A stretch of 64,000 nucleotides of DNA from Legionella massiliensis. GTDB lineage: Bacteria; Pseudomonadota; Gammaproteobacteria; Legionellales; Legionellaceae. Below are positions 7,017-15,487 of the stretch, in pieces (positions within the stretch are counted from its first letter, which is position 1; each line of letters starts with the position of its first letter). The translations under genes were made by a program, and so were the position numbers. Under the pieces are notes generated by a model. That model made no database searches. It saw only the letters and a list, made by a program, of their open reading frames with translations, and had not been told where the DNA came from. The DNA is taken from the NCBI RefSeq assembly GCF_000756815.1, contig NZ_CCVW01000001.1, positions 744,001-808,000 on the forward strand. The letters are read 5' to 3'.

Positions 7017-8714
7017 ATGAAAAATTTATCTTACGAAGATCGAGTAAAATTAGTTAAGCTAATGCATAAAACCTATGAAGAAAGTCATAGCATAGAAGAG
7101 CTAATCAGCCTTCGTAATGAAGGGCTGTTAATCATATGTGAAAACCCTGAGCAAATACAAAATTGGATCAGTAAAGGGACAGCTAATCTCCATGAGCACA
7201 GGGAATTCAATAAACTGATTAGCGAATTAAATGATTATCAAATGAAGCTAAAAAAAGCGGAGGAGAAAATCTTATCTGCTGGAAGCAAGTTAAACTCTGA
7301 TTTTTCTGGTGCCGAATTAGATGCTAAAGAGGCAATTCGCCTCGCAAGTGGTAATCCCAAAAAATATGATGAAGATGAAATGGCAGTTAACAGCTATTTT
7401 GCCTCTAGTGAAGCAGCAGATATTAATAATCGAAAAAAAGCGGGTGAAAAAGTCGAGCACCCGAAAGAAATTTTAGCTAAACAACAATTCATTAAAGAAT
7501 CAAAAAACGTAGTCAATACCCTCGCTAATTCGCTAATGGTAAGATCTCCTGCTTTTAGGGCAGCGAGGATTGATTTTATAAAAAAATCCTTAGAAGACCC
7601 GCAATATAATGCAAAATTCGTTGATAGAAATGGTCAAATGCAATTTAGGACAATAAGACCAGATGGTGACTATGGAAAACCTGAAGTCACTTTTAAAGAA
7701 GGATTAGCACCTCAATTTGTTAGTATCTGGGCGTTTCAGAGTGGGGTAATAAGCAAGCCTTATGTCAATGATATTTATGCCAACAGTGGCGAGAAAGTGG
7801 GCTGGTCAGGAGGTATCACTTCAACTTCTGCAAATTTAAAATTTTGTGCAGCCTATGATTTTGCTGCAAGTTATGGAATGCAAGAAGGTTTAATTTATAT
7901 CTATGCCTGTGATGAAGCAGCGTCGATCGCTCGCCATATTACTTTCGGTGTTGGATATGATGGAAAAGTAGATCAAAGCATGGGGATTGATCGAAGTAAT
8001 GCGGAAGCTGCAATGGAATATATGCTTCCTTATCTATCGCCAGAGAGGATTATTGGAGCAAGAGAGGTTCATAAAGATGGTAGTCTCGGCGAATTTTTTC
8101 CTAATCCCAATGTTAAGGAAAGTGCCTACGGTGATGTTGAATACTTAAAATTAATGTTATGTGAATCCGTTGATGAAATTAAACTGATAGAGTTTCTGGA
8201 AAGAAGAAGCGTTGAAATTATTCATAATTCTAAAAATGCATCTTATGTTAATCAAATGGTTTCATTATTTACTAATCTTCCACCAAATCGCCAAGCTGTG
8301 GTATTAAAAATAGCCCAGGCTAGCTTAGTTGCTTTAAACCAACAATTAGCAATGAGCTTTGACCAAAACCTTGAAATCGATGATCCTAATAAATGGGAAA
8401 TGCTCAATAATTTAAAATTTGCTGATGATCTTTCGCAACCCCTGGAAATATTGCCAGAAACAATAGTGAATATGTTATCTCCAACAAAGAAAGATGAATT
8501 AAAAGAGCATTTAGAAACAGAAACGAGTATTCAGGTGCAATCACATTTCATTTATGAGTTTGAGAAAGATAAGCGAACAGATAAAAATATTCCTGCTACA
8601 CAAAAAATTAATTATCCAGCCCCTCGCTTCTTTAAACAAGAAAAACCTGTAACACCTGTGACTGAAGATGATCTTGCTGAAATTAGTAAAATCGCTCCCC
8701 AAAGCTCCAAATAG
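7017..8714 (+). CDS. Pertussis-toxin-S1-like ADP-ribosyltransferase (putative effector)
   Basis: 565 aa. Residues 1-200 are charged and helical. Residues 205-370 follow the layout of the pertussis toxin S1 / cholera-type mono-ADP-ribosyltransferase fold: Arg211 in QFRTIRPD (compare the catalytic Arg of YRYDSRPP), a downstream FKEGLAP, the Ser-Thr-Ser motif at 269-271 (GGITSTSANL), the strand GLIYIYACD (compare GYIYEVRA), and Glu334 in MEYMLPYLSPERIIGAREV (compare SEYLAHRRIPPENIRRV, whose Glu is catalytic), then HKDGSLGEFFPN where S1 has YHNGITGE. So R-STS-E are all present. The C-terminal ~200 residues are unassigned and helical. No secretion peptide; type IVB export is inferred. The ribosome binding site is weak (AAAGAG). 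The gene stands alone. The target protein is unknown. Confidence 0.75.
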   Translation: MKNLSYEDRVKLVKLMHKTYEESHSIEELISLRNEGLLIICENPEQIQNWISKGTANLHEHREFNKLISELNDYQMKLKKAEEKILSAGSKLNSDFSGAELDAKEAIRLASGNPKKYDEDEMAVNSYFASSEAADINNRKKAGEKVEHPKEILAKQQFIKESKNVVNTLANSLMVRSPAFRAARIDFIKKSLEDPQYNAKFVDRNGQMQFRTIRPDGDYGKPEVTFKEGLAPQFVSIWAFQSGVISKPYVNDIYANSGEKVGWSGGITSTSANLKFCAAYDFAASYGMQEGLIYIYACDEAASIARHITFGVGYDGKVDQSMGIDRSNAEAAMEYMLPYLSPERIIGAREVHKDGSLGEFFPNPNVKESAYGDVEYLKLMLCESVDEIKLIEFLERRSVEIIHNSKNASYVNQMVSLFTNLPPNRQAVVLKIAQASLVALNQQLAMSFDQNLEIDDPNKWEMLNNLKFADDLSQPLEILPETIVNMLSPTKKDELKEHLETETSIQVQSHFIYEFEKDKRTDKNIPATQKINYPAPRFFKQEKPVTPVTEDDLAEISKIAPQSSK

Positions 8715-8721
8715 AAATTGG

Positions 8722-8768
8722 AAACTGGCTAGAAAATACTCCGAGAAAGGAGTAACTATAGCCAGTTT
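8722..8768. terminator. Hairpin after the ART gene
   Basis: Outer stem AAACTGGCTA pairs with TAGCCAGTTT and an inner ACTCC with GGAGT. There is no long T-run, so it may be a weak terminator or an mRNA-stabilising stem. Confidence 0.55.
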
Positions 8769-8776
8769 AGGGCCAT

Positions 8777-8805
8777 TTGATTAAAAAATAAATTCTCTGT
8801 ATAAT
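8777..8805 (+). promoter_or_regulatory. Sigma-70-type promoter
   Basis: TTGATT, a 17-bp spacer and TATAAT preceded by TG (extended -10), 29 bp upstream of the next start codon. AGGGA serves as the ribosome binding site. Confidence 0.65.
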
Positions 8806-8833
8806 TTTCGAATTAAATTGATAGGGAATTTAT

Positions 8834-9361
8834 ATGAAAAACAGTACAGAACTAGTTAATAGCGATCCTTTGTTAACACTATTCAACGAAAGCTATAACA
8901 ACTATGGCCGTGAAGTATTTGAAGATGTGTTTACATCTATCTCTGACAACATAAAAGCAATTTATGAGGTATATCAAAAATTTCCCTCTACTTGCATAAA
9001 TTTTCTCGAGCAACTGAAACTACCTTTTCAAGAACTTGAATATTTACAACAAGTAACTAATCCAATTAGATTTTATAGTATAAAGCGGAGAAACCCCTCT
9101 CTCGAACAGTTAGCCATAAGCCTTGATGCATTACGTGCAATTATTAACGGTAATCAGCAGATGTTCCAAGTACTCTATGAAGCGAATATAAACAGACTTG
9201 ATTGCGAAAATAAAACGGAGACTTTCAAAAAGGTTGCAAAAGAAGTTTGTATGGCTGTAATTGATATTACTATACACAAACTTGAAACGGATAAGATACA
9301 TGGACAAGCAAGAATAGAAAGAATGGAACCATCCGACAATAGTTATATAACCTTATCTTAG
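8834..9361 (+). CDS. Hypothetical protein, 175 aa
   Basis: I do not recognise a family. The protein is mostly alpha-helical with no signal peptide or membrane segment; it contains LPFQELEYLQQV and LEQLAISLDALRAI, which look like packed helices. A good promoter (TATAAT at 8800) and AGGGA ribosome binding site support it as a real, separately transcribed gene. It lies between two putative virulence-type genes, so a small effector or a companion of the upstream ART protein is possible, but nothing in the sequence proves either. Confidence 0.7.
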   Translation: MKNSTELVNSDPLLTLFNESYNNYGREVFEDVFTSISDNIKAIYEVYQKFPSTCINFLEQLKLPFQELEYLQQVTNPIRFYSIKRRNPSLEQLAISLDALRAIINGNQQMFQVLYEANINRLDCENKTETFKKVAKEVCMAVIDITIHKLETDKIHGQARIERMEPSDNSYITLS

Positions 9362-9448
9362 CAGGTGAGCTTTTCGCTCTTAGTTCACCACACTCCCTCA
9401 ATAATAGCACTCATCATTGAGTAATAGGTTAACCTCTCATTCCAGTAT

Positions 9449-9479
9449 CGAATTCCCGTGGCTTAGCCGCGGGAATTCG
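9449..9479. repeat. REP-like palindrome
   Basis: A near-perfect hairpin, CGAATTCCCGtGGCT against AGCCGCGGGAATTCG. The same core forms the two ends of the MITE-like element at 47066-47260, so this looks like a minimal or collapsed member of that repeat family. It sits between convergent genes and may also act as a terminator. Confidence 0.75.
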
Positions 9480-9562
9480 GGATGGGGGTGACCTATTAGA
9501 TTATTGAGGTGCAACTCTTGCTCATCTAAATCAACAAGACCTTAAATTAACCATCAGAATGC

Positions 9563-10126
9563 TTAGGGAGCATTTGTTTCAAGTTCACCACAATAACATT
9601 TTACATCATAACTTCCTTCATCTAACACGCAAGGTTGAACTGGGAAATTAGCATTCGATGCAACATAACATCCTTGGCTTTTACAGCCAGAAATATAAGA
9701 AAAATCGGTTCCAATACAATGTGCTTCACATGAAGAAGTAGTTGCATGAGAGCTCCATGCCGTCACATTTATAGAGCGCCCAGATTGAGGACAAACCGGT
9801 AAATTTGGAGGACAGGAGTTCCACTGAGTTGGGCAAGTCGAACTTGCGCAATCATTTTGACAAACACAATACGCATAGGAAGGATAAGTTCCAGAGCAAT
9901 ACTCCCCTTTCCCAGCCGTGAAATACCAACCATTTCCTTTGCTGTTACAAAAATCCTGACAGGTTGTATGAATTGTTTCGTTATTAGAGCCAAAACACTC
10001 TTGCTGGGAAGAATAACTTTGGTTTGTATTTACTGTGCCGCTAGGGCAAAAATGATCAGTAGCCCACGCAACGCTAATGCATCCCAAATAGATTGCTATC
10101 CCTATTAATTTAAAAATAGATTTCAT
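9563..10126 (-). CDS. Secreted cysteine-rich protein
   Basis: 187 aa with a signal peptide (MKSIFKLIGIAIYLGCISVAWA, cut after AWA). The mature part contains about 20 cysteines in a repeating pattern: each half has a CxxxC/CxC knot (TCQDFCNSKG ... CVCQNDC and SCEAHCIGTD ... CYCGE), suggesting two related disulfide-rich modules. Exported through Sec and probably oxidised in the periplasm or outside. I do not recognise a named family. It stands alone, with no ribosome binding site stronger than GGAAGAAAC. A metal-binding or surface role is possible but not shown. Confidence 0.7.
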   Translation of the reverse strand: MKSIFKLIGIAIYLGCISVAWATDHFCPSGTVNTNQSYSSQQECFGSNNETIHTTCQDFCNSKGNGWYFTAGKGEYCSGTYPSYAYCVCQNDCASSTCPTQWNSCPPNLPVCPQSGRSINVTAWSSHATTSSCEAHCIGTDFSYISGCKSQGCYVASNANFPVQPCVLDEGSYDVKCYCGELETNAP

Positions 10127-10210
10127 TGTTTCTTCCTTATTCGTTAGAGTGTCTGAATCATACTGAGAATGCTTTTGTTTTACCTTAACAAACTGCTAGC
10201 CTCTATTCTC

Positions 10211-10280
10211 GTAGGCTATAGACTAAACAACTGAGCTTTATTTAATCACAGACGATTGTCGCAAATTCAGAATGTAATTC
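10211..10280. repeat. Dispersed ~70-bp repeat, copy 1
   Basis: Resembles 35343-35412 over about 70 bp (shared AGGCTATA.ACTAAACAAC.GAGC and TTTAATCAC). Both copies lie in the upstream region of a gene (Cys-rich secreted protein; unknown 256-aa protein). Origin unknown. Confidence 0.5.
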
Positions 10281-10439
10281 GCAGAAAATTGTATCGAGAA
10301 GTTCAAATAAAAGAAATGCTGAAACCTATCTATATTTCTTAATAAATTAGTACTATATGTATTTACTAAAAAATATTAACCACCTATTATTTTTAATACT
10401 TACTTAGATACCAGCCAGTTTTTGCGGGTTTATTTACCG

Positions 10440-10555
10440 CCAATAAAAGACAATGAAAGACAACCAAGAGGTAATTCCAAGATCTTTGTTTAGATCATAT
10501 TTTATATAGTCTCTCGTGGTCTTTGATAATCTTTCATAAAAAGCTAAAAAATCAT
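10440..10555. promoter_or_regulatory. Possible integrase arm-site region
   Basis: Contains AAAGACAATGAAAGACAACCAAGAG and, in inverse orientation, CTCTCGTGGTCTTTGATAATC, i.e. short AAAGAC-type repeats on both sides of an AT-rich segment next to a tmRNA-like 3' end. This is the look of an attachment site with integrase arm sites. No integrase gene remains in the window. Inference only. Confidence 0.3.
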
Positions 10556-10587
10556 GGTAGCGGGTTCAACTCCCGCCGTCTCCACCA
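10556..10587 (+). ncRNA. 3'-terminal remnant of tmRNA (or a tRNA): attachment-site scar
   Basis: A T-arm GCGGG-TTCAACT-CCCGC is followed by CGTCTCC-A-CCA: a complete T-stem-loop and 3' acceptor strand with encoded CCA. No partner acceptor strand (GGAGACG) and no D or anticodon arm is upstream, so this is only the 3' end. The combination GCGGGTTCAACTCCCGCC...TCCACCA is that of bacterial tmRNA (ssrA), a common integration target. I read it as an att half-site left by a genomic island. Confidence 0.65.
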
Positions 10588-10828
10588 TAAGTTATTGATT
10601 TATAATAAAATATTCAATTAATTTTCTCTTGCGGCACCATAAAGGTACCAAAAGTAAAGTTTTTTAGCTCCTTTCCAATTATGAGAGCAGTATCGAACAC
10701 TTCACTCTAACTTTATAATTTTCTAAATTTCAGACTATAAAATAGGCACAGAATGAGTTTTTTCTCTCACTGAAATCTATTTCAATCAGTTATTCTCAAG
10801 ATATTGGAGTTGGATTTTATATATTTAG
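10588..10828. other. AT-rich intergenic segment
   Basis: No gene or structure supported beyond the hairpin that follows. Confidence 0.4.
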
Positions 10829-10858
10829 ACAATTTCGGAGATAAAGCTCCGAAATTGT
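10829..10858. terminator. Hairpin terminator after hsp20
   Basis: A perfect 12-bp stem, ACAATTTCGGAG / CTCCGAAATTGT, with a 6-nt loop, 22 nt beyond the hsp20 stop codon. No T-run; it could act bidirectionally. Confidence 0.65.
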
Positions 10859-10880
10859 TCATTATAATATTTATATCGAG

Positions 10881-11321
10881 TTAGTCTTCAACTGAGATAT
10901 CTATTTTTTTCTGGGTTGCTGCTTCTTTTTTAGGTATTGAAATTTCCAATACGCCATGAGCATAACGAGCAGTAATTTTTGCATCATCAGCTGTTTGTGG
11001 AAGGCTAAAGCGGCGATAAAACTGCCCGTGAGCTCGCTCCCTTCGTGTATAGCCGTTTTGATGTTCTGTTTTATCGAATTGGCGAATTCCTTTTAATGTC
11101 AAAACATGTTGCTCTAGTGAGATATCTACATCTTCTTTTTTTACTCCAGGGATATCTGCAATAACTAGGAAGCGTTCTTTCTCTTCTTTAATATCAACAA
11201 GAGGGACCCAGGTTCCTGTTTCGATAAAGGAAGCATCGTCCTGTAGCTGAGGATTTAAAAATTGCTCCAGTAAGCTACTAATGTCACGAGCCATAGGGAA
11301 TGTTCTGCGTAAATTATTCAT
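10881..11321 (-). CDS. Small heat-shock protein (Hsp20 family)
   Basis: 146-aa ATP-independent holdase chaperone. The alpha-crystallin domain spans residues ~38-135: VDIKEEKERFLVIADIPGVKKEDVDISLE, VLTLKGIRQ, the FYRRFSLP strand, the AHGVLEISIPK motif that ends the domain, and a short tail lacking an obvious I-x-I. AAGGAG sits 5 nt before the ATG, so the start is secure. A degenerate second copy with the same ribosome binding site lies about 4 kb downstream on the other strand. Next to a DegP-like protease, this resembles mobile protein-quality-control islands; heat or envelope-stress regulation is expected, but no specific operator was identified. Confidence 0.93.
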   Translation of the reverse strand: MNNLRRTFPMARDISSLLEQFLNPQLQDDASFIETGTWVPLVDIKEEKERFLVIADIPGVKKEDVDISLEQHVLTLKGIRQFDKTEHQNGYTRRERAHGQFYRRFSLPQTADDAKITARYAHGVLEISIPKKEAATQKKIDISVED

Positions 11322-11525
11322 AGCATCTCCTTAATTTGTCGTTGATAGACTAAAAATGGTGATTATTTTTAAAAAATCAAGAGTGTCAAACTAAGGGGTT
11401 GAATTATAGAAGTAAGGCAAAAGCGAATAAGATAATATTTAATTAATTAGAATAAATTTAAATATGTTTATCATTTCGCTTTTGCCCCACTTCTAAGCTT
11501 TGTAATAAACCTGGACGTATGCCGT

Positions 11526-12599
11526 CTAAGCTCCAGCTATATCTATAGTTTTCATTTGCATATCCATTTGCTTATTACCACGTACAATAGTAACCGTCAC
11601 TTGGTCGCCTACACTTATTTCCGTAAGCATATTATATAAAACATCATAATTACGAACTGCGTGACCATTAAGCGCTACAATAATATCGCCTAATACTATT
11701 CGTCCCCAAGCGTCTCGATGAGTTCCCCTTAAATGTGCTTGAGCAGCTGGGGTATTAGGTAAAACATCTGCAATCAAAATTCCTTTATGTATACCTAATT
11801 GACGTGCAATAGCAGATGGGATTCTTCGAATTCCTATTCCTGACAATACTACTCGTCCATTTTCAATAATTTGCGTTACGATTCTTTCAATATCATCAGC
11901 AGGAACAGCAAAACCAACTCCAGCAGATGAGCCTGAAGGAGAATAAATCATGGTGTTCATCCCAATCAATTGCCCAGCACTGTTTAATAAGGGGCCACCT
12001 GAATTGCCAGGGTTAATTGGAGTATCTGTTTGAATCATATTCCGTATCGTCACACCACCGATCCCTGGTACTTTTCTATTCAAAGCAGAAATCACCCCTT
12101 TGGATAAACTATGATCCAAGCCATATGGATTGCCAATTGCAATCGCCTTTTGCCCCACTATTAGATCATTAAGATGTACTATTCGAAAGGGTGTAAATTG
12201 TTTTAATAAAGACAATGCTTCCAGTGCCTCGATCTTTAAAACCGCAATATCTTTACGAGGCTCTACTCCCACCACTTTCGCTGGAACTGTCATTTTGCCC
12301 AAAGTAATTGCCAACTTATCCGCTCCGTTAATAACGTGATAATTTGTGACAATATATCCGCTGTTATTCCAGATAATTCCAGAACCAGCTCCATCTTTAA
12401 CTTGCATTTTCTCAAGAGAAAGATTGGTGACTGTTGCCAATCTGTGCACATAAACTACTTTAGGGGACGCCTCATGAAAAACTTTTACTGTATTTTGTTC
12501 ATCAGGAAGAAGGGTATTTATATCTAAACTATACCCTGGAAAAGCAAGAAATAAGAATATAAAAAAAGAAGTAAAATATATAAACAGTTGTTTAGCCAT
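11526..12599 (-). CDS. DegP/HtrA-family trypsin-like serine protease with one PDZ domain
   Basis: 357-aa periplasmic protease. N-terminal signal peptide or anchor, residues 5-24. The S1C protease domain has the triad His88 (TNYHVING), Asp117 (RKDIAVLKI) and Ser200 (NPGNSGGPL). One PDZ domain follows (about 255-350: GIGIRRIPS, ILIADVLPNTPAAQA, VLGDIIVALNG). The single PDZ and length are closer to DegS or 2-alkenal-type HtrA than to two-PDZ DegP. GGTGGAG lies 8 nt before the ATG. Expected to degrade misfolded envelope proteins. It is co-oriented with hsp20, about 200 nt away, separated by an AT-rich gap, so it may or may not be co-transcribed. Confidence 0.92.
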   Translation of the reverse strand: MAKQLFIYFTSFFIFLFLAFPGYSLDINTLLPDEQNTVKVFHEASPKVVYVHRLATVTNLSLEKMQVKDGAGSGIIWNNSGYIVTNYHVINGADKLAITLGKMTVPAKVVGVEPRKDIAVLKIEALEALSLLKQFTPFRIVHLNDLIVGQKAIAIGNPYGLDHSLSKGVISALNRKVPGIGGVTIRNMIQTDTPINPGNSGGPLLNSAGQLIGMNTMIYSPSGSSAGVGFAVPADDIERIVTQIIENGRVVLSGIGIRRIPSAIARQLGIHKGILIADVLPNTPAAQAHLRGTHRDAWGRIVLGDIIVALNGHAVRNYDVLYNMLTEISVGDQVTVTIVRGNKQMDMQMKTIDIAGA

Positions 12600-12977
12600 C
12601 GATATATCTCCACCAAATTACATTAGCCTAGGAACCTTGCATAACCAGCATTAAAAAGACAAAACATCTAAAAAGGGAAATACCCTAGATCACGAAAAAT
12701 ATTTTGTAACCTATCAAAAATGCTGTCAATAACCAAATGTGGTCAATTTTTTTACTTATTATTCTTTAGCCTAGCACTCTGGAACTTGCACCCTATTGAC
12801 TTGGTGTGTACATTGGGACTGTTTTTGGACTAGATTAAGACTTTTAGTTAAAATCGTTTTTACTAACTACCATAGACGTTGTATTTTTTATAAAGGTAGA
12901 TGTATTACCGATCTCATATCCATCATTTTAAAATTGATATGACTTCAAAAAACAAGGTAAATAATTAAATTATTGTT
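12600..12977. other. AT-rich intergenic region
   Basis: Upstream region of the protease gene; presumably holds its promoter. No gene or repeat that I can support. Confidence 0.4.
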
Positions 12978-13112
12978 ATTCGAACATTTACGAAAACCAT
13001 TAGTAAAAGTGATCAGCATAATATAACCCTAGACCAAGTAATTGATTTGCTGCACAAGGGAAATCAACGGTTTATTCAAAACTTGCGATTTACTATAACA
13101 AGGTGTGCCTGA
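12978..13112 (+). pseudogene. Beta-carbonic anhydrase, N-terminal stump
   Basis: A frame reads IRTFTKTISKSDQHNITL, DQVIDLLHKGNQRFIQN and then stops. ITxDQxxxxLxxGNQRFxxN is the usual N-terminal segment of beta-class carbonic anhydrases, just before the zinc-binding region; all zinc ligands (Cys/His) are missing. No start codon is evident. Deletion remnant in a stress-type accessory segment. Confidence 0.6.
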
Positions 13113-13221
13113 CGACAGGCCTGTCATATAATCGTGAGGTTTCTGCAAGTAGAGATTATTCTTAGCGAATCACTTTCAATAGCCTTCGACTATTACAATC
13201 AATTAAAAAAAAGAATAGCCC

Positions 13222-14095
13222 ATGAGGCCTTGTTTTTTCATTTTTGGCTTTGGTTACACCGCAAAAGCGCTCGCCCCCAAACTCATTGCACAGGGCTTTA
13301 AGGTTATTGGAACTTCTCGTACTCCTAATGAGAAAAAACAAAATAATGTAGATGTTGAGCTAATTGATTTCGATATCCCCTGATATGCAGGATTACTTAA
13401 GCTTAGCAACACATCTTTTAATTTGTATTTCTCCTACCAGAACCCTGAGTGAGATCGTATTAATTAAATACAGTGAATTAATTAAAAAACAAGCCCCATA
13501 TCTTCAATGGCTTGGCTACCTTTCTTCCACGGGTGTTTATGGCGATCATCAAGGGAGTTGGGTGAGTGAAGAAAGTGAATGTATTCCACATACTGTAACA
13601 GGAGTTGCACGCTTAAAAACAGAGCAAGCCTGGTTTTTGTTCGCTCAAAAACATCAATTGCCACTCCATAGTTTTAGGCTATCAGGAATTTATGGCCCAG
13701 GAAGAAATGCGCTTGAACGACTCATACAAGGTAAAAAGCATAGTATATTTAAAAAGCATCAGGTATTTTGTCGCATTCACGTGGAAGACATTGTTACTAC
13801 TCTTCTTGCTTCAACTCAACTACCTAATCCCTTACCGATTTATAATGTCTCTGATGATGAACCAGTGCCAGCCCATGTAGTAGACCACTACGCCGCTAAA
13901 CTCCTTTATCGAGATCCACTGCCTTTGATTCCTTTTTCAGAAGCTGAATTATCACCCATGCAGCAAGAGTTTTATGCGAATAATCGTCGAGTATCTAATT
14001 TAAAAATTAAAAGGGATTTGCATGTTTCTTTAAAATACCCAACTTATAAAGAAGGGCTAACTCAAATTTGGAGAAATGATTTTGAGCGCAAATAG
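13222..14095 (+). pseudogene. NAD(P)-dependent SDR / epimerase-like protein (YeeZ type), frameshifted
   Basis: The first part (from the ATG at 13222) reads MRPCFFIFGFGYTAKALAPK, a Rossmann GFGYTA nucleotide-binding start, and ends at a TGA at 13381. The rest continues in the next frame: DYLSLATHLLICISP, QWLGYLSSTGVYGDHQGSWV (STGVYG active-site region), FRLSGIYGPGRNALERL and YNVSDDEPV. Removing one base at 13381-13383 joins both parts into one ~290-aa protein of the atypical extended SDR group. Unless this is a sequencing error it is a recent pseudogene. Confidence 0.8.
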
Positions 14096-14489
14096 GCCAA
14101 TGAAATTTCAGGTAGTCTAAAAAACACACAAAATCATTGTAATTCCTTATATGCTTTGGCCGGTGAATTAAAGAATTACCGATAGCATACAATGGCAATT
14201 AAAGACGCAATTTAATGATTTTGAAAAAGAATCTTCCTGCTAATGCTAAACCAGTCTAATCAGAGAAGGGAATGAGAAATCGTTTTTGACTTTGGTGAAT
14301 CACCTTTATAAAAAGATATTTAAATACTCTTGAAAAAAATATTTTTAACCTAATATTAAGTAAACCATTCAATATTTTGGAGATTTTTTCAATTAATTCA
14401 TAATGTTATGAACTCAAAATAGAAAGGCACCTTAATTTTTTGTTATTTTTTAGTTTTTATTAAAAATGAGAATTAAGAGGATTTAAACT
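14096..14489. other. AT-rich intergenic region
   Basis: No gene supported. The last 100 bases presumably contain the promoter of the hibernation-factor pseudogene; AGAGGA serves as its ribosome binding site. Confidence 0.4.
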
Positions 14490-14864
14490 ATGACAACCGT
14501 TCAAACAATCGTTCGTGGTATTTCAACAACCTCAGGAATCAATTTCCAGATCAATAAGCATTTCAATAAGCTTAAAAGAGCCTACTGCAAAATAAAGAAA
14601 TGTAGGGTAAGCATTGAGTTAGCAAAAAATAATACACACAAAGACAAACTTTATTGTGTGTGCATTAGTATTACTATTCCTGGGAAACAACTAATTAGTA
14701 AAAAGTAAGAGCCTAATTTATTCATAGCCATTCGAGATGGTTTTTTAGCAATCGAGCAAATATTAGAGAAAAATTATAAAAAGAAAGTGTTTTTCAAAAA
14801 GAGTTACTCTCATTATCTGTGTGGTGCAAATGAGACAATCAATGACTCGAGGCAGTTGATCTAA
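14490..14864 (+). pseudogene. Ribosome hibernation-promoting factor (HPF/RaiA), interrupted by one in-frame TAA
   Basis: The first 72 codons match short HPF/YfiA proteins: VRGISTTSGINFQINKHFNKL, CRVSIEL, HKDKLYCVCISITIPGKQL. After the TAA at 14706 the same frame continues with the expected C-terminal half (NLFIAIRDGFLAIEQILEK, compare VYVAIRDAFDAIERQLE) to a stop at 14862. A single base change therefore separates an intact 124-codon gene from this one. HPF dimerises or silences 70S ribosomes in stationary phase. A truncated product is possible but would lack a helix essential to the fold. Confidence 0.8.
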
Positions 14865-14965
14865 TACCCAATTGAGGGAGTAGGCATCGCCTAGGCAGGG
14901 CTAAAAGCCCTTGCCACTAAATTTTCAAAAGTTAGAACCCAATTACTCTAAAGAAAGAGGCTGAT

Positions 14966-15037
14966 ATGAAGAAAGGGCTGATTCTAGTTTTATCTTGTGC
15001 ACTCATATTCGCAGCAGTAAGGAGATGCTATGAGTAA
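14966..15037 (+). pseudogene. Signal-peptide stump of a lost exported protein
   Basis: A good ribosome binding site (AAAGAGG) and the ATG of MKKGLILVLSCALIFAAV, a textbook signal peptide, run straight into the ribosome binding site and first codons of the hsp20 pseudogene. The mature part is deleted; the junction marks a recombination point. Confidence 0.55.
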
Positions 15038-15466
15038 TTTACGAGAACCATACCCTATCATTCGTGATATGGGCAGTTTACTGGAGCATTTTTTAAGTCC
15101 TCAGTTACAGGATGATGCTTCACTAATTGAAACTGGAACTTAGGTGTCTCTTGTGGACATCAAAGAAGAAAGAGATCGCTTTCTAGTTATTGCTGATATC
15201 CCTGGCGTTAAGAAAGAAGATTTTGATATTTCTTTAGAGAAACATGTTCTGACATTAAAAGGATTCCGATATTTTGATAAAGCAGATCAGCAAAATGGCT
15301 ATACAAGAAGAAAGCGGATTCAAGGGCAGTTTTATCGTCGCTTTAGCCTTCATCAAACAGCCGATGATGCAAAAATTACTGCGCGATATGCACATGGAGT
15401 ATTAGAAATCTCGATTCCCAAAAAAGATACACTCACTCAGAAAAAATAGAAATTTCTGTGGAATAG
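15030..15466 (+). pseudogene. Second Hsp20 copy, inactivated by two lesions
   Basis: A paralogue of the intact hsp20 in this window (LEHFLSPQLQDDASLIETGT then VSLVDIKEERDRF). Compared with it, the TGG of GTWVPLVD is TAG here (near 15142), and one A is missing in the A-run near 15446, so the C-terminal IEISVE is read out of frame. The start has the same AAGGAG-ATGCT-ATG arrangement. The alpha-crystallin core (YRRFSLHQT, AHGVLEISIPK) is otherwise intact, and an internal GTG or ATG could still give a 100-aa fragment. The two copies are diverged, so this is an older duplication or a separate acquisition rather than a fresh copy. Confidence 0.85.
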
Positions 15467-15487
15467 AGCAAATAACCACAAAGGCTT

